From Areca catechu (taxonomy: Eukaryota; Streptophyta; Magnoliopsida; Arecales; Arecaceae): 64,000 nucleotides of DNA. The stretch covers positions 57,077,851 through 57,141,850 of the forward strand of contig CM038044.1 of assembly GCA_021397845.1 (NCBI GenBank). The letters run 5' to 3'. Of this stretch, positions 46,014-57,441 are shown one piece after another. The notes below the pieces were generated by a model. It saw nothing but the letters and a program-made list of their open reading frames with translations, made no database searches and was not told the DNA's origin. The stretch's first letter is position 1. Every line of letters begins with the position of its first letter. The translations under genes were made by a program, and so were the position numbers.

Positions 46014-46225
46014 TTTTCATGTGCATGCTAGACCAGGGTCAAACCTAGAGAGTCTATAGTCTGTTAGGTTAAGTCTTAGGAGTCCAATAAAATTTCTCTT
46101 AATAGGAATGCATAGTTGAGTTTGCACTTTGCATCATGTTAGACTTTTGCATTAAGCACTAATTTTGAAATAATTTGGCTGATTCCCGAAAGTGAGCCAA
46201 AGAATTTGATTTAAGAGATTCTATA

Positions 46226-46690
46226 ATGGTTAGGCTTAGGCCTGAACAGTTTCCACCAGGAACCATTAAGAAACTTCATGCTCGTAGAGCTGGGCCCTAA
46301 TGCCTATGTGCTTGAGCTACCCCCGGATTATGGTATTAGCTCGACTTTCAATATCTCAGACTTAGTCGAGTATAGGAAACTGGCAACCATACCCAGCGAG
46401 CCATTTGGGCCTGACCTATCTTTTAAGAGTGAACCTGACCCAGAGTGTCTACCTCCAATTATACCTGAGAGAGGAGAACGGATCGAGCGTGTCCTGGATG
46501 ATCAAGCTATCACCACCCAGGGCAAAGGTTATCAGCATTACTTGGTTTGATGGCAAGGCCGGCCGGAGTTTAATGATTTGTGGATTACCTGAGAGGACTT
46601 GCAGTGCCTTGATCTCGACCTTCTTAAGAAATATCAAAGTCAAATCAACCCTTACTCGATAGGGTCGAGTTCCTCCCACCCCGGGAGAAT
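46226..46690 (+). pseudogene. int: X integrase C-terminus and chromodomain
   Basis: MVRLRPEQFPPGTIKKLHAR is the integrase C-terminal barrel. After a small deletion/frame change come YVLELPPDYGISSTFNISDL and a chromodomain-like region from IERVLDDQAIT to LLKKYQSQ. Stops replace residues near 46,548 and 46,590. The frame ends at the polypurine tract before the 3' LTR. Confidence 0.75.
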
Positions 46691-47474
46691 TGGTGTGGGC
46701 ATCAGGATTAGATAGAGACTCCTCAATCTTCTATGGATCTCTGAGTATGATTTTAATCTGTTGGGTCCTGTAATAAGGCTTCAAGCCTGAGCAATTTACT
46801 TTTTACTCATGTACTTGGTTTCAATTTTTTGTTTTAGTCATGTATCTTGGCCAATTTGGTCAATGGGTCCTATAATTAGCTGAACTAGTTCATAAGCTCA
46901 AGTCAACCTGAAGTTGGGCTCAAGCTTGTTTGAAGTTGTGTCCATAATTGGGCATTCAAGTCAAGCCCAATTATGGACAGGTCAAGCCCTCTCTCCATGC
47001 CAAGTAAGAGCACCACTTCAGCTCATGAAGCACCATCTCATCAGTTTCACTTGGCATGATGAAGCACCACATCACCAAGCCACTTGGGCGGCCAAGAGAA
47101 GATGGATGCTTCAAAGTCAATGCCATGTGGATGCCCTATCAAGCCTCTCCTTGATCCAAGCCAACAACATCCCCACCCCACTCCCCACATCAAGCCCTTT
47201 TCCAAAGAAGCATGGGCAACCAAGGAAGGTCAAAGGAGCATCCCTTGATTCTTGAAGACAACATCCCTATCCCACTCCCCCTATTAAGCTTGTTTCCAAA
47301 GAACCATGGGCGGCCAAGGAAGGTAGAAAAAACATTCCTTGATTCTTGAGGACAGGTCCATACAACACTCCCCAAATCAAGCTACCAAGATCAAGCTCAT
47401 GGTCGGCCAAAGGCTCATGAAAGGAGTTCAAAATTCAAATAGGGACAACCTCCTCTCTTCCCTCCCCGAAGCAA
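46691..47474 (+). repeat. X 3' LTR, piece 1
   Basis: Starts TGGTGTGGGCATCAGG. Matches 25,063-25,848. Interrupted by S1. Confidence 0.85.
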
Positions 47475-49897
47475 TGTTGGGAATCCGGTGCATCGCAGCG
47501 GAAGTGTAATTTCAAAATGATGAAATTTGCACCTTAATCCCTTAGCCAAGATCTCCTTATTCAGGATTAAAACATTTAATAAACATACAAACTTACATTG
47601 TTAGAATGAGGGTACCAACCTGTAATCGCTAATTCCAACAAAATTTGATGTTGAAGAGGCTGATTGATCTCACCAGGCATCCAAGTGTCTACCCTCCGAT
47701 GGTGATCCACACAAAGCAATGATCAAGACAACTCTATCTTCCTTTCAATGGTTCCTTCTATTGAGTTCTTCTTCCTAGAACTCAATTGCTTGGACTATGG
47801 CTTGAATTCCTCCACACAAGAGCTTGCCTCCCTTTCCTTGACCTCTTCTCCTCCTTCCACTAAGACCTTGGCCCTTTAGACACCCTTGTCTTGAAGAAAA
47901 GACCTTGTCCTAAGAGGACATAGGCTTGTCTTAAGTTGGAGGAGAAATTAAGACAATGATGTCTTAATGTAAGAAAGAAAGGAACAAATCAGAACTTCTT
48001 TCTTTCCTTTACCGTCGGAGACTTTTACTCTTATTCTTGTTCAGTAGCAGAGTTTCGACAGAGGTGAACTCTGTAAAGGAAATAGTGCAAGAGCAAGAAA
48101 AGAATAAAAGAGTCTTCAGGAGAGGAAGAAAGAAAAACATATATTCGTTCTGATTTTCCATGCACCTTAAATAGTTTTCAGAGAGGCGCCTTCAAAACTC
48201 TCCGTAAACTCCTTCTCACGCCTTTCTCAATTTCTCATGCCCCTTCCCACTTTCTCACGGCCCTTCAGATGAAATCCCACAGCATTTCTTAAAGAAAAAG
48301 CCACGGTGTTTTAAAAAGAAAGGGGTCACGACTTTTCATCTCCGAAGAGATGTTATTTCGCGCGCCCGGGAAGAGTTAGCATTTTTCTTCTTTCTTAAAA
48401 ACTTTCCAGCCGTTTGATTCCCATCCAAGGGCACACTGGTGAGGCGCTAATTCTTAAGAAAGGAGGCCGCCCCAAATAAAATCATCGAAGAATTAAGTGG
48501 GGCGCGCCAAGAGTCCATGCGCCATGGACTCTTCCAAATGGCACGCCAAGAGTCCATATGCGCATGGACTCTTGGCATTTGGCATGAAATTGCAAGGGGG
48601 GTGGGTGGGGAGGCTAGCCAAGTTACATGGCTAGCCAATAGGGTTAGCCATAATCCTATTTTCACAATTAGGTTCTAATTAGGTCCAATTAGAACCCAAT
48701 TTGAACCAATCCGGAACCCTAATTCGAATCCGATTCGAATAGAAGCTAGGATTTGCAACACCTGCTAGAGTGTTATCCTGCAAAGATGATTTAATTCCAA
48801 ATTAAACTCTTGATCAATCCTTTTAAGTGTGTGACCCATTGGGTTCCACATCTAGCCAGTAGTGGGTTCAAATACAAGTTGACCTAATTTGATTAGAACT
48901 CTTTCTAATCGATTTAGGTCAAACCGGGCTTACCCGATTTGATCAATTAGGACTCTTCCTAATAAATGATCTTTGAATTTGATCAACCCACAAGACAAGA
49001 TTGACGTCTAGCAATGTGTCATGTCTACCCGGAAGATATGAAAATTCTGGTGAAATACCAAAATTACCCTTCAGTAGAGAGTTACCGTACAATTAAATCT
49101 TTCGATCAGCCTGCACCCAAAAATATAATTATGGATATGGATATATGTCAAATCCAATATTATATTTATTTCTAGCTCAATCTTATATCGATGATTCAAT
49201 TATCTTGATATTAGAAACCATCTCTAATATCTTTACTTTGATCAAAGATTCCCTGAATCATCATCCGATTATTAACTAGCTGGATGCAATCTCCTCTTAC
49301 TAAGAGTGATCAATTCCTTGTTGACCTACTCATTACCTTCATATCCAATTCACCATTCCCAGTATCAATCCTGTGCATGACTCAGTGTCATGATTAGGAT
49401 CGAACCAAAGAATGGGTTCATGTACATAAGGTACTTATGGCAGTCTCAGGTCAAAAGATTACTTGTACCACTCCCACTATGACAACCTTCTATTGACATG
49501 TAGCTAAGACTCCATTAGATGTTTTCAAGTTGGATCATATCAGTGAACTCATTCTCTAATGAGTACCCATATCCCAGTATTAGTATCATACACAAGTGAC
49601 TGTGAGAGCAGTCACCCTTTCCAATGTACATGGGATGTGCTAGTCTTATCGAAAAAAACCCTGATCCCCTACTCAGGGTTCCTTTGACTAGGAATACTTT
49701 AGATTAAGGTTTTAAGATTTTAGGTCTCACTGGTATGATCTCATCATAACCCTAAAATCATAGCCCTAATCTATGGGGTTCATCATATAATATAAACACA
49801 GCGTATGATGAAAAATAATGCCTTTATTTAGAAAATTGTCAATTACAATGGTTTGGGAGATACAACATAGATTGGCTTGTAGGGCATATCCCTTTCA
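47475..49897 (-). repeat. S1, solo LTR of the C1 copia family (2,423 bp)
   Basis: TGTTGGGAATCC to CCCTTTCA with a perfect target duplication agcaa (47,470-47,474 and 49,898-49,902). Stretches such as GGGTTCCACATCTAGCCAGTA and the 'gagttaccgt' region match the C1 5' LTR (60,940 and 61,185) in the same plus-strand direction, so its transcriptional orientation is minus like C1. No internal region. Confidence 0.85.
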
Positions 49898-49902
49898 AGC
49901 AA

Positions 49903-50706
49903 GGTTTCCACCAAATCAAGGCCAACCAAAGGAGGATTTCAAGAGCTCAAAATCAGATTTTTGGTGCCCCTTGATGAAGATGTGTAACCTCATTTTTCAT
50001 TTGAATTTGAATGGGACTTTGGAGCTTATATAAAGGGCCCTACTCCTCTTGTAAAAATAATTTTTGATGAATGAAAAAGTGAGAAGTTCTTTTCATTAGC
50101 CCTTGTCTTCTTAGACTAGGAACTCTGTGAGTGAGTGCCTTTGTCCTTCGGGACATCAAGGGGTGAGAGGCCTGAGTTACCATCCTCCTTCACAAGCCAC
50201 CATTCCATCTTCAAGCTGGGACACCACCTGGAAGATCCACCTAGATGCCCAACAAGAAGAGCCCTCCTCGACCACCTTCTTCGACTCCTTTTTCAACACT
50301 TCCTACTTTCTTATACCCTTACTTGCGATTTTCTAATCCTTTACTTGGTTGCTCGCAGGTCCTCTAGGTGCCACGAACAAAGGATTCGGTCTCCCTTGCC
50401 TTCAGGACCATCAGACGAAAAGCTAGCGAATCCACGGGTCGAAGGCTTGATCCTCTAGGCCGCATCCATGAGTGTGAGAGAACTTGGCATCGGGTGCATT
50501 AGAATCTTCAAGGTTTGCACTCCCTAGTATCCTAAGTAGGTATTGATTTAAAGCTAAGTCCTACGAGATTTCTCAATCCTGGGGTCCTCTCTTCATTATT
50601 GTTTAGGGGCTAAGCTTGCATGCTAGAAGTTTCTTGTGCTTATAGAACCTCTAAATCTAATCTTTACTTGACTTTGGGAATCAGAAAATCTCTTAAAACC
50701 TAAATC
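49903..50706 (+). repeat. X 3' LTR, piece 2
   Basis: Continues the LTR after S1 and matches 25,850-26,665 with the TATA box at 50,024. Interrupted by Y. Confidence 0.85.
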
Positions 50707-52138
50707 TGGTGCGGGCACCAGACTCAGAAGAAGACTTCAGAGCTCCATCTGGATCTCTGATTAACCTTGCCCGAAGAATTAGGGTTTTTGGTTTGTAATA
50801 AGAGTTGACTAGATCAACTCAATTTAGCTTGAGTCTACATTACCTGCATTTTATTTTGTTGAGTCATGTTGACTCAGTAGTGGACTAGGGTTTCAACCTG
50901 GGATGTTACATTTTCTTCCAAGACCAGGCAAGTGGACACCACACTCCCAGCCACACTCCCAGTCCAAGGGGTGCCATATCCACATCCAGCAGCTTTTGGT
51001 CCCCACTCCACAGATGGCAACCTCCTTCTCTCATGCACCAGAAAAGGAGGAGTCCAAAAGAGTTGATCCAGGGAAGGAAGAAAATTTTTCTTGAAGATCC
51101 AAGCAAGGTGGCGCCATCTACCTGCCATTTATAACCCAAATCCTATTTTTTGGTATTTTGGCCGACCATATGTAAGGGATTTGCCCTAATTTGGAGATCC
51201 CCTCCTTTAGTCCCACATGGGAAGATGTGAAACCCTCCTCCCTTGTAATGCCTTATAAATTAAACCCCTCTTGTAAGTTTAAAAAAATCATAGATGAATG
51301 AAAGAAATTTTTTCTTGAGCAAACTTGTGTTTTCTCTTGTCCGCACTTGTTTCCAGGTGTTGAGCTCCGTGAGGGAGTAAATCCGGGTTCCCCTGGAACC
51401 TTGAGGAGGTGAGAGATCTCCAAAACCCTAAACCCTAGGTTAGCCACTCAATTCCCAAACCCTAGCCACCATCACCCTTCTCTTTCCACCAAGCCCTAGT
51501 CTTTTCCTCTTCTCACGGCCACCTTCTCCAAGTCCTGGCCGACCACCAGCATCCGACTCCAGTCCAGATACTGTAGATCCACAGCAATTCTAAGAGGAAG
51601 TCAGATCGGCCTCCAGGAGAATTCGATTTCAGCAACTTCAGCTTTCAAGTTCTTCAACCTGGTAAGATCTTTTCTTGAGTTTCTGAATTCCATCATTTGT
51701 TCCTCTTCTTTTCCAGATCTTGAGTCCAGGAGAAGCCGACCAAACCACAAGACCAGTATTGGAGGATGCATTGCGAAGATAGCCGACTCCGAGGATCCCA
51801 CAATCTGCTCGAGAGAGTTCTTCCACCAAAATCCTGAGAAGATCACTGTCTGGTGAGTAAACCGTCCCTCCTCTCTATTTCTGTTCTGTTGAAAGTTCAG
51901 AGCGAAACCCTAGGTCTGGGAGTTTCTCAACCCCCAGCGATCCGTTACTTCTGAACTACTCTGATAATTTGGTTCCTTCTGAATTGTGCTTTCAATCTTT
52001 ACTTAGTTTTCTTCAACATAGTTTAGCTTTACTTTGAGTCAAAGCCAATTTCTGAAATATATATATATATATATAAAAAAGAAAAATTAATCTTAATTTT
52101 ACTTCCGCATACGCTTCTTTGTTCTTTGTTCTGCATCA
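50707..52138 (+). repeat. Y 5' LTR (1,432 bp)
   Basis: TGGTGCGGGCACCAG to TTCTGCATCA. TATA box CTTATAAATT at 51,250-51,259. A (TA)n run at 52,057-52,074 is also in the 3' copy. Confidence 0.9.
51250..51259 (+). promoter_or_regulatory. TATA box in Y 5' LTR
   Basis: CCTTATAAATTAAACCCCTC, conserved in the 3' LTR near 56,131. Confidence 0.5.
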
Positions 52139-52142
52139 TTTT

Positions 52143-52154
52143 TGGTATCAGAGC
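52143..52154 (+). other. Y primer binding site
   Basis: TGGTATCAGAGC, four bases after the LTR; initiator-tRNA-Met type. Confidence 0.85.
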
Positions 52155-52228
52155 CCTGTCTAGGGTTTCTGTTTGATTGCCTGTTTAAGTCCCTCTCTTT
52201 TTACTTTGTCTGCTCGAAGTAGACTCCC

Positions 52229-52320
52229 CAGGATGTCCGGTCCTAGGAACGAAGCGAGGTGCAAACCTCCTCTTCCCATTCCACGGGGTGTTCCTAGGGC
52301 GTGTAGGGGATCCGTTGGGT
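52229..52320 (+). promoter_or_regulatory. Shared structured leader element (Y copy)
   Basis: Contains ATGTCCGGTCCTAGG. Then GAGGT-GCAA-ACCTC forms a perfect five-base-pair stem with a GCAA loop, followed by CTCTTCCCATTCC and CCTA-N7-TAGG. The first stem differs in sequence from X (AGGG/CCCT) but is still paired. The short ORF differs from the five-codon form in X and E1. Confidence 0.65.
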
Positions 52321-53040
52321 TACAACTTCGTAGCAGAAATTGTAAACGGGGAAGTGCTCTATTTTTAGCCCGTAATTCCCATGTTGCAGGAATTATTTCT
52401 CACTGCAGGTAACTCCAAATTTAGTGATTTTTATTTTTTTGAAACAAGTATAATTGAAACTAATTCTCATAATTTTCTCATGATTTATTGGTTTCCGTGC
52501 AATTTCTGAGAATTAAATTACTGCAACTCTATTTTTGTGTTCTGTAATCCATTTATTTTTGAGTGTCCATCTCTTAATTCAACTTAAGGGCATTTGAGCA
52601 TCTAAGATAAAGGGAGGAGTTGATAACCTCTCCTTAGCCCAAAACCACCACCCCTTCATTCGAACCTAAGCCTTTAATCTAAAATTGATTAGACCTAATT
52701 TGTCCTAGTGGGCTAGGGACATCAACAAGTCGGGTCAAGGCTAGTGTTGAGTCAGTTTGTCTGGTTACTCTGTGTGTGCTTTGTACTCAGTGTCTAGAAC
52801 GGTGGTTCAGGGATTCCATCCCGAAGGGCTTGTGTGCTGGTCCGCCTACCTGGCCAATCTCTGATTGGTGTCTAGGATTGGCATTCAGGGACCTAACACT
52901 CCCCTTACACCTGCCTGGCTGAGTCCTGAGTTACTACAGGCTAGCTTGCCACTCAGATTGGGCATCTAGTTTGGGCTCTAGGTCTAGTTAGCCTGTAGTT
53001 GTTCAGTTGAGTCTCATTCTGTGTGCTTGCTTGCATCATC

Positions 53041-54681
53041 ATGTCTACCCGGAATGGAGTACCCTATCAACCTAGTCAAACCCAACCAGATTTAGAGGCC
53101 ATGGTTAGAAATCTTACCAAAAGTATGACCAAATTGAGTCAGGACATGAATGAGGGTTTTTCCCAGTTTAGGGATCGAGTCCAAGTACTTGAGAAACGTA
53201 GACATCAAAATTGGACCCCTGATCCAAAATTTAATAGGACCCCACCTCACCCATGCCAGGAACCTAGGAGGACCTTATACCGTGATCCTGAGCATAACCT
53301 TAGGAAGCCTAACCATGATATCTATAGTGTGGATCGTGTCCATGAGAGGTCCTTACAATATTCTAGACCAGTCACTCAACAACCCAAGTCTTCTAGATCA
53401 AACCATTTAGATCCACACCCATGCCCAAGTAAGGTCTCTACTAGCTTGAAACCCAGTGTGACCCAGGTTCCTATATCTCAAGAATGTTTGTTTTGTGGAG
53501 AAAAAGGCCATAAATCTAGTCAGTGCCCATGCATAGGACTGGCTTGTGCATAGCTAAGTGGTAAGAATCCTAAGGATGACATTAATGAGGGAGAACCCAA
53601 GCCTACCAATAAGGAAGAACGGTTAGGTATGACAAGCCTAGAATCAGTTGACCCGATTACCACTGACCGAAAACCCATTGAAGATGGCATCGAGGAAGTA
53701 TATGATGCTAGCTTGAGTCTAGTTGATGAATATGAGGGGGAAGAACTTGAAGAATGTGACATCGATACTATTGGTTCCTTACCTGAGGAGACCTTGGAAA
53801 GCAACCAAGTAGTAGGACCTAGTTCAGAAATTCAAGAGATTTGTGAGAACAAGGTTCCTTTAGTCAAACACCCCTAGGAAGAACTCATAGTGTTAGCCCG
53901 AGATATCAGTGCGTATCCTCTAATGACAGTCATTCCCCAAGTACCAATTGAAGATCTTTGCACTAAACTGTTTAAGTTTGCCCACCCTATGGTAGATCCT
54001 CTCCTTAGGATGACTGAATCAAGCCTCTTACAATTGGACCTTGTCCCATGCCCAGCCACTAAGGTCTCTCCCGTAATCTCAGTTGAACATCCTTGTCTTG
54101 AATGGATTGATTCACCCAGTCCTGTAGAAGTCCTCCTTATGACCCCAGACGCCTTCCTTCGCATGACTGACCTATCCTTCTATAGAGTATACCTTTCCGC
54201 ACCCATAGGTCAAATTTCAAGTCTTGAGGTCATCATCCATAGGCCCTCCCATGAATCATTCTCTAATCCAGTTCTTGAGAAAGTGGATCATTATTTGCTT
54301 AGAGAACAAACCTTAACTATTGCAATCACATGTCCTAGGCTACTTCCCGAACCATCTCTTGATCCATTCCTGGGAGTAGCAAACTTTTCCTTTCGTAAGG
54401 ATGACCAGTTGACACTCATAGATCACCACTCAAACCTTCAGGTCACCACCTTTAGTCAGCAGGTAATTCGTGACTCCGCCTCATATTTCCTCCCTTTCTC
54501 TAGGACTTCCAATGCTTCTTACACCACCCAAGTATACTTTGTCAAAGTCTTTAGAGTGAACCACGTGTCAGAACCTATTAGGTTTGCCACCTACCTCTGG
54601 AAGACCTTATGGCACCTACTAGGCACCCATGATAAGTTTTCATGCTCTGCATGCCATCCTCCGACCCAAGGTCAAACCTAG
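53041..54681 (+). pseudogene. Y gag N-terminus, knuckle and unknown domain in one frame
   Basis: One 547-codon frame with two TAG stops (53,551 and 53,875). Residues 1-60: MSTRNGVPYQ and a predicted coiled stretch (AMVRNLTKSMTKLSQDMNEG). A Pro/Arg-rich linker follows, then an intact knuckle CLFCGEKGHKSSQC (~53,490). The capsid domain present in X is missing. Next comes an acidic part (EVYDASLSLVDEYEGEELEE), where X has its protease after the matching EVYEAKDQLLEEYEGEEE. Then 53,890-54,681 is an unrecognised domain, ending RFATYLWKTLWHLLG, shared with X. It has no transmembrane segment and no catalytic motif I know. Both TAGs could be CAG changed by deamination. Confidence 0.65.
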
Positions 54682-55046
54682 AGAGCCATAGTTTGTTAGG
54701 TTTAGACCTAGGGTTCCTTTGAATAAAGTCCATTCTTTAGGAATGTATCGTCAGTCGAGTTTAGGACATTGACTCAGATTTTGGTTGAGTGAGAATACCA
54801 GGAATTGGGATTTGTATTTTGTTCAGGGCTGAAATTGCATTCAATGTTTCGATCAATAGGTCTATAGGCTAGAGTCCCTTTGAAATTGTTCTTGGATACA
54901 AGCCTCACACACCACTTGATCTGATTTCACTATTAGCCCACACACACGAGTCTCCGAGTCTGCTGAAGTTTTTGCACAGCATATAAAAGACTTGCATAAA
55001 AAAAATTCATGCAAAAATAAATTTAAGTAATGAAACTTATAGGAAG
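54682..55046 (+). other. Y remnant of integrase core end
   Basis: Non-coding, with a short recognisable stretch near 54,875-54,930 reading SPFEIVLGYKPHTPLDLI. This is the usual integrase segment after the catalytic core, so the ancestor had a full integrase and a deletion ended close by. Confidence 0.5.
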
Positions 55047-55646
55047 TTGGCTGATTCTCAAAGGCGAGTCAAAACTTTTGTTGAGGGAGACTATGTAATG
55101 ATTAGGTTAAGGCCTGAACGGTTTCCTCCTGGAACCGTTAGAAAGTTACATGCTAGGGGAGCTGGACCATTTAGAGTGGTAAAGAGAGTAGGATCCAATG
55201 CCTATGTGCTCGAGTTGCCTCCAGAACTAGGCATTAGCTCCACTTTCAACATTACAGACCTAGTAGAGTATAGGGAGCCAGCTGTGATTCCCAGTGAGGC
55301 TTTTGAACCTAATCCTGCTCTTGAGAGTGAACCTGACCCTGTGTGTCCACCAACAAATTGGCCTGTGAGGAAAGAGCAGATTGAAAAGATCCTGGATGAT
55401 CAGGTTATCTCTACTCGTAATCGAGGATACCAAAGATACCTGGTCCGCTGGCTAGGAAGGCCAGATTCTGATGACTCTTGGATCTCCCGAGAAGAGTTAC
55501 AAGAGCTGGACCCAGACCTCTTGGAGAGATACCAGAGCCAACTTGATCCATACTCGACAGGGTCGAGTTCCTCCCACCCTGGGAGAGTTGGTGCGGGCAC
55601 CAGACTCAGAAGAAGACTTCAGAGCTCCATCTGGATCTCTGATTAA
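55047..55646 (+). CDS. Y integrase C-terminal domain plus chromodomain (intact frame)
   Basis: A 199-codon open frame. Residues 1-75: integrase C-terminal barrel (GDYVMIRLRPERFPPGTVRK, then AGPFRVVKRVGSNAYVLELP, the GPY/F-type module). Residues 110-165: chromodomain (QIEKILDDQVIST, YLVRWLGRP, DDSWISREELQELD), which in chromoviruses directs integration to particular chromatin. The last ~20 codons run through the polypurine tract into the 3' LTR. The true start is not certain; the ATG used gives MADSQRR, and family members read ...KLADSQRRAK, so this was once internal to pol. No Asp-Asp-Glu core precedes it. Whether it is translated is unknown. Confidence 0.7.
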   Translation: MADSQRRVKTFVEGDYVMIRLRPERFPPGTVRKLHARGAGPFRVVKRVGSNAYVLELPPELGISSTFNITDLVEYREPAVIPSEAFEPNPALESEPDPVCPPTNWPVRKEQIEKILDDQVISTRNRGYQRYLVRWLGRPDSDDSWISREELQELDPDLLERYQSQLDPYSTGSSSSHPGRVGAGTRLRRRLQSSIWISD

Positions 55647-57014
55647 CCTTGCCCGAAGAATTAGGGTTTTTGGTTTGTAATAAGAGTTGACTAGATCAAC
55701 TCAATTTAGCTTGAGTCTACATTACCTACATTTTATTTTGTTGAGTCATGTTGACTCAGTAGTGGACTAGGGTTTCAACCTGGGATGTTACATTTTCTCC
55801 CAAGACCAGGCAAGTGGACACCACACTCCCAGCCACACTCCCAGTCCAAGGGGCGCCATATCCACATCCAGCAGCTTTTGGTCCTCACTCCATAGATGGC
55901 AACCTCCTTCTCTCATGCGCCAAAAAAGGAGTCCAAAAGAGTTGATCCAGGGAAGGAAGAAAATTTTTCTTGAAGATCCAAGCAAGGTGGCACCATCTAC
56001 CTGCCATTTATAACCCAAATCCTATTTTTTGGTATTTTGGCCGACCATATGTAAGGGATTTGCCCTAATTTGGAGATCCCCTCCTTTAGTCCCACATGGA
56101 AAGATGTGAAACCCTCCTCCCTTGTAATGCCTTATAAATTAAACCCCTCTTATAAGTTTAAAAAAATCATAGATGAATGAAAGAAATTTTTTCTTAAGCA
56201 AACTTGTGTTTTCTCTTGTCCGCACTTGTTTCCAGGTGTTGAGCTCCGTGAGGGAGTAAATCCGGGTTCCCCTGGAACCTTGAGGAGGTGAGAGATCTCC
56301 AAAACCCTAAACCCTAGGTTAGCCACTCAATTCCCAAACCCTAGCCGCCATCACCCTTCTCTTTCCACCAAGCCCTAGTCTTTTCCTCTTCTCACGGCCA
56401 CCTTCTCCAAGTCCTGGCCGACCACCAGCATCCGACTCCAGTCCAGATATTGTAGATCCACAGCAGTTCTAAGAGGAAGTCAGATCGGCCTCCAGGAGAA
56501 TTCAATTTCAGCAACTTTAGCTTTCAAGTTCTTCAACCTGGTAAGATCTTTTCTTGAGTTTCTGAATTCCATCATTTGTTCCTCTTCTTTTCCAGATCTT
56601 GAGTCCAGGAGAAGCCGACCAAACCATGAGACCAGTATTGGAGGATCCATTGCGAAGATAGCCGACTCCGAGGATCCCACAATCTGCTCGAGAGAGTTCT
56701 TCCACCAGAATCCTGAGAAGATCACTGTCTGGTGAGTAAACCGTCCCTCCTCTCTATTTCTGTTCTGTTGAAAGTTCAGAGCAAAACCCTAGGTCTGGGA
56801 GTTTCTCAACCCCCAGCGATCCGTTACTTCTGAACTACTCTGATAATTTGGTTCCTTCTGAACTGTGCTTTCAATCTTTACTTAGTTTCCTTCAACATAG
56901 TTTAGCTTTACTTTGAGTCAAAGCCAATTTCTGAAATATATATATATATATATAAAAAAAAATTAATCTTAATTTTACTTCCGCATACGCTTCTTTGTTC
57001 TTTGTTCTGCATCC
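55589..57014 (+). repeat. Y 3' LTR (1,426 bp)
   Basis: Same as the 5' LTR with a few substitutions and short indels. The last base is C (GCATCC) where the 5' LTR has GCATCA. Confidence 0.9.
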
Positions 57015-57019
57015 AAATC

Positions 57020-57092
57020 ACAAAAGAAAAAAATTCATTTGCATATCCATCTCATCATTAGTATAGTCCCGCATCATCTTAGTCCGACATCA
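57020..57092 (+). repeat. X 3' LTR, piece 3 (end)
   Basis: Matches 26,660-26,733 and ends CCGACATCA; then the C1 flank ctgct. Confidence 0.85.
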
Positions 57093-57097
57093 CTGCT

Positions 57098-57441
57098 CTT
57101 TACATTTATTTCAAATCCTTGTTGTAATAACAAAGGTATTGATATAATATTTCTTATAATATTTGGTACATAGTAACATTCTTCCAACTTTAAAATATTA
57201 CCTGAAGGTAATAGTAGAAGATACCTATAGCTTCTGCATACATGGCTTCACAACTTGCATCATATAGCTCGAAGTCACCTTTCTTTAAGCTTCTAATTCT
57301 GTGGAGTCCCTGTAGTGACTTGCAGATATAAGACCCACATGCGGTATCCAATACCCATGTATTAGAAATGGAAGCACTCAATGATAAATTAGTTTGTATA
57401 ATGTACAAACCTTTAGATGCTCCACCTGCATCTAGCTTCAC
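57098..57441 (-). pseudogene. pro: C1 protease region
   Basis: Minus-strand frame with NTWVLDTACGSYICKS, the copia aspartic protease motif (usually D-T/S-G; here DTA, so the key Gly is replaced), then LKKGDFELYDAS. It stops at 57,190 and continues in decayed form to the X insertion. Confidence 0.7.

Larger units (their letters stand above)
50707..57014 (+). mobile_element. Y, young non-autonomous chromodomain gypsy element (6.3 kb)
   Basis: LTRs 50,707-52,138 and 55,589-57,014. Perfect target duplication aaatc (50,702-50,706 and 57,015-57,019) inside the X 3' LTR. The internal 3.45 kb holds a primer site, structured leader, a gag lacking the capsid domain, an unknown domain, and an intact frame for integrase C-terminus plus chromodomain. 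Protease, reverse transcriptase, RNase H and the integrase core are absent. The LTRs look about 98% alike by eye, so the insertion is fairly recent. Confidence 0.9.
25063..57092 (+). mobile_element. X, chromodomain gypsy element without reverse transcriptase, carrying nested insertions
   Basis: Left LTR 25,063-26,733. The right LTR starts at 46,691 and ends at 57,092 after two insertions. Target sites are ctact (25,058-25,062) and ctgct (57,093-57,097), one mismatch, inside C1. The internal sequence (primer site, leader, gag, protease, acidic spacer, unknown domain, integrase C-terminus with chromodomain) is split by L (27,028) and E2 (41,063). There is no reverse transcriptase, RNase H or integrase core. 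It must have moved using enzymes of a relative. Confidence 0.8.

Noticed and set aside
25063..57092. Integrated pararetrovirus
   Set aside because: All reverse-transcribing parts have LTRs, target duplications and integrase motifs; no movement-protein or pararetroviral coat motifs were seen.
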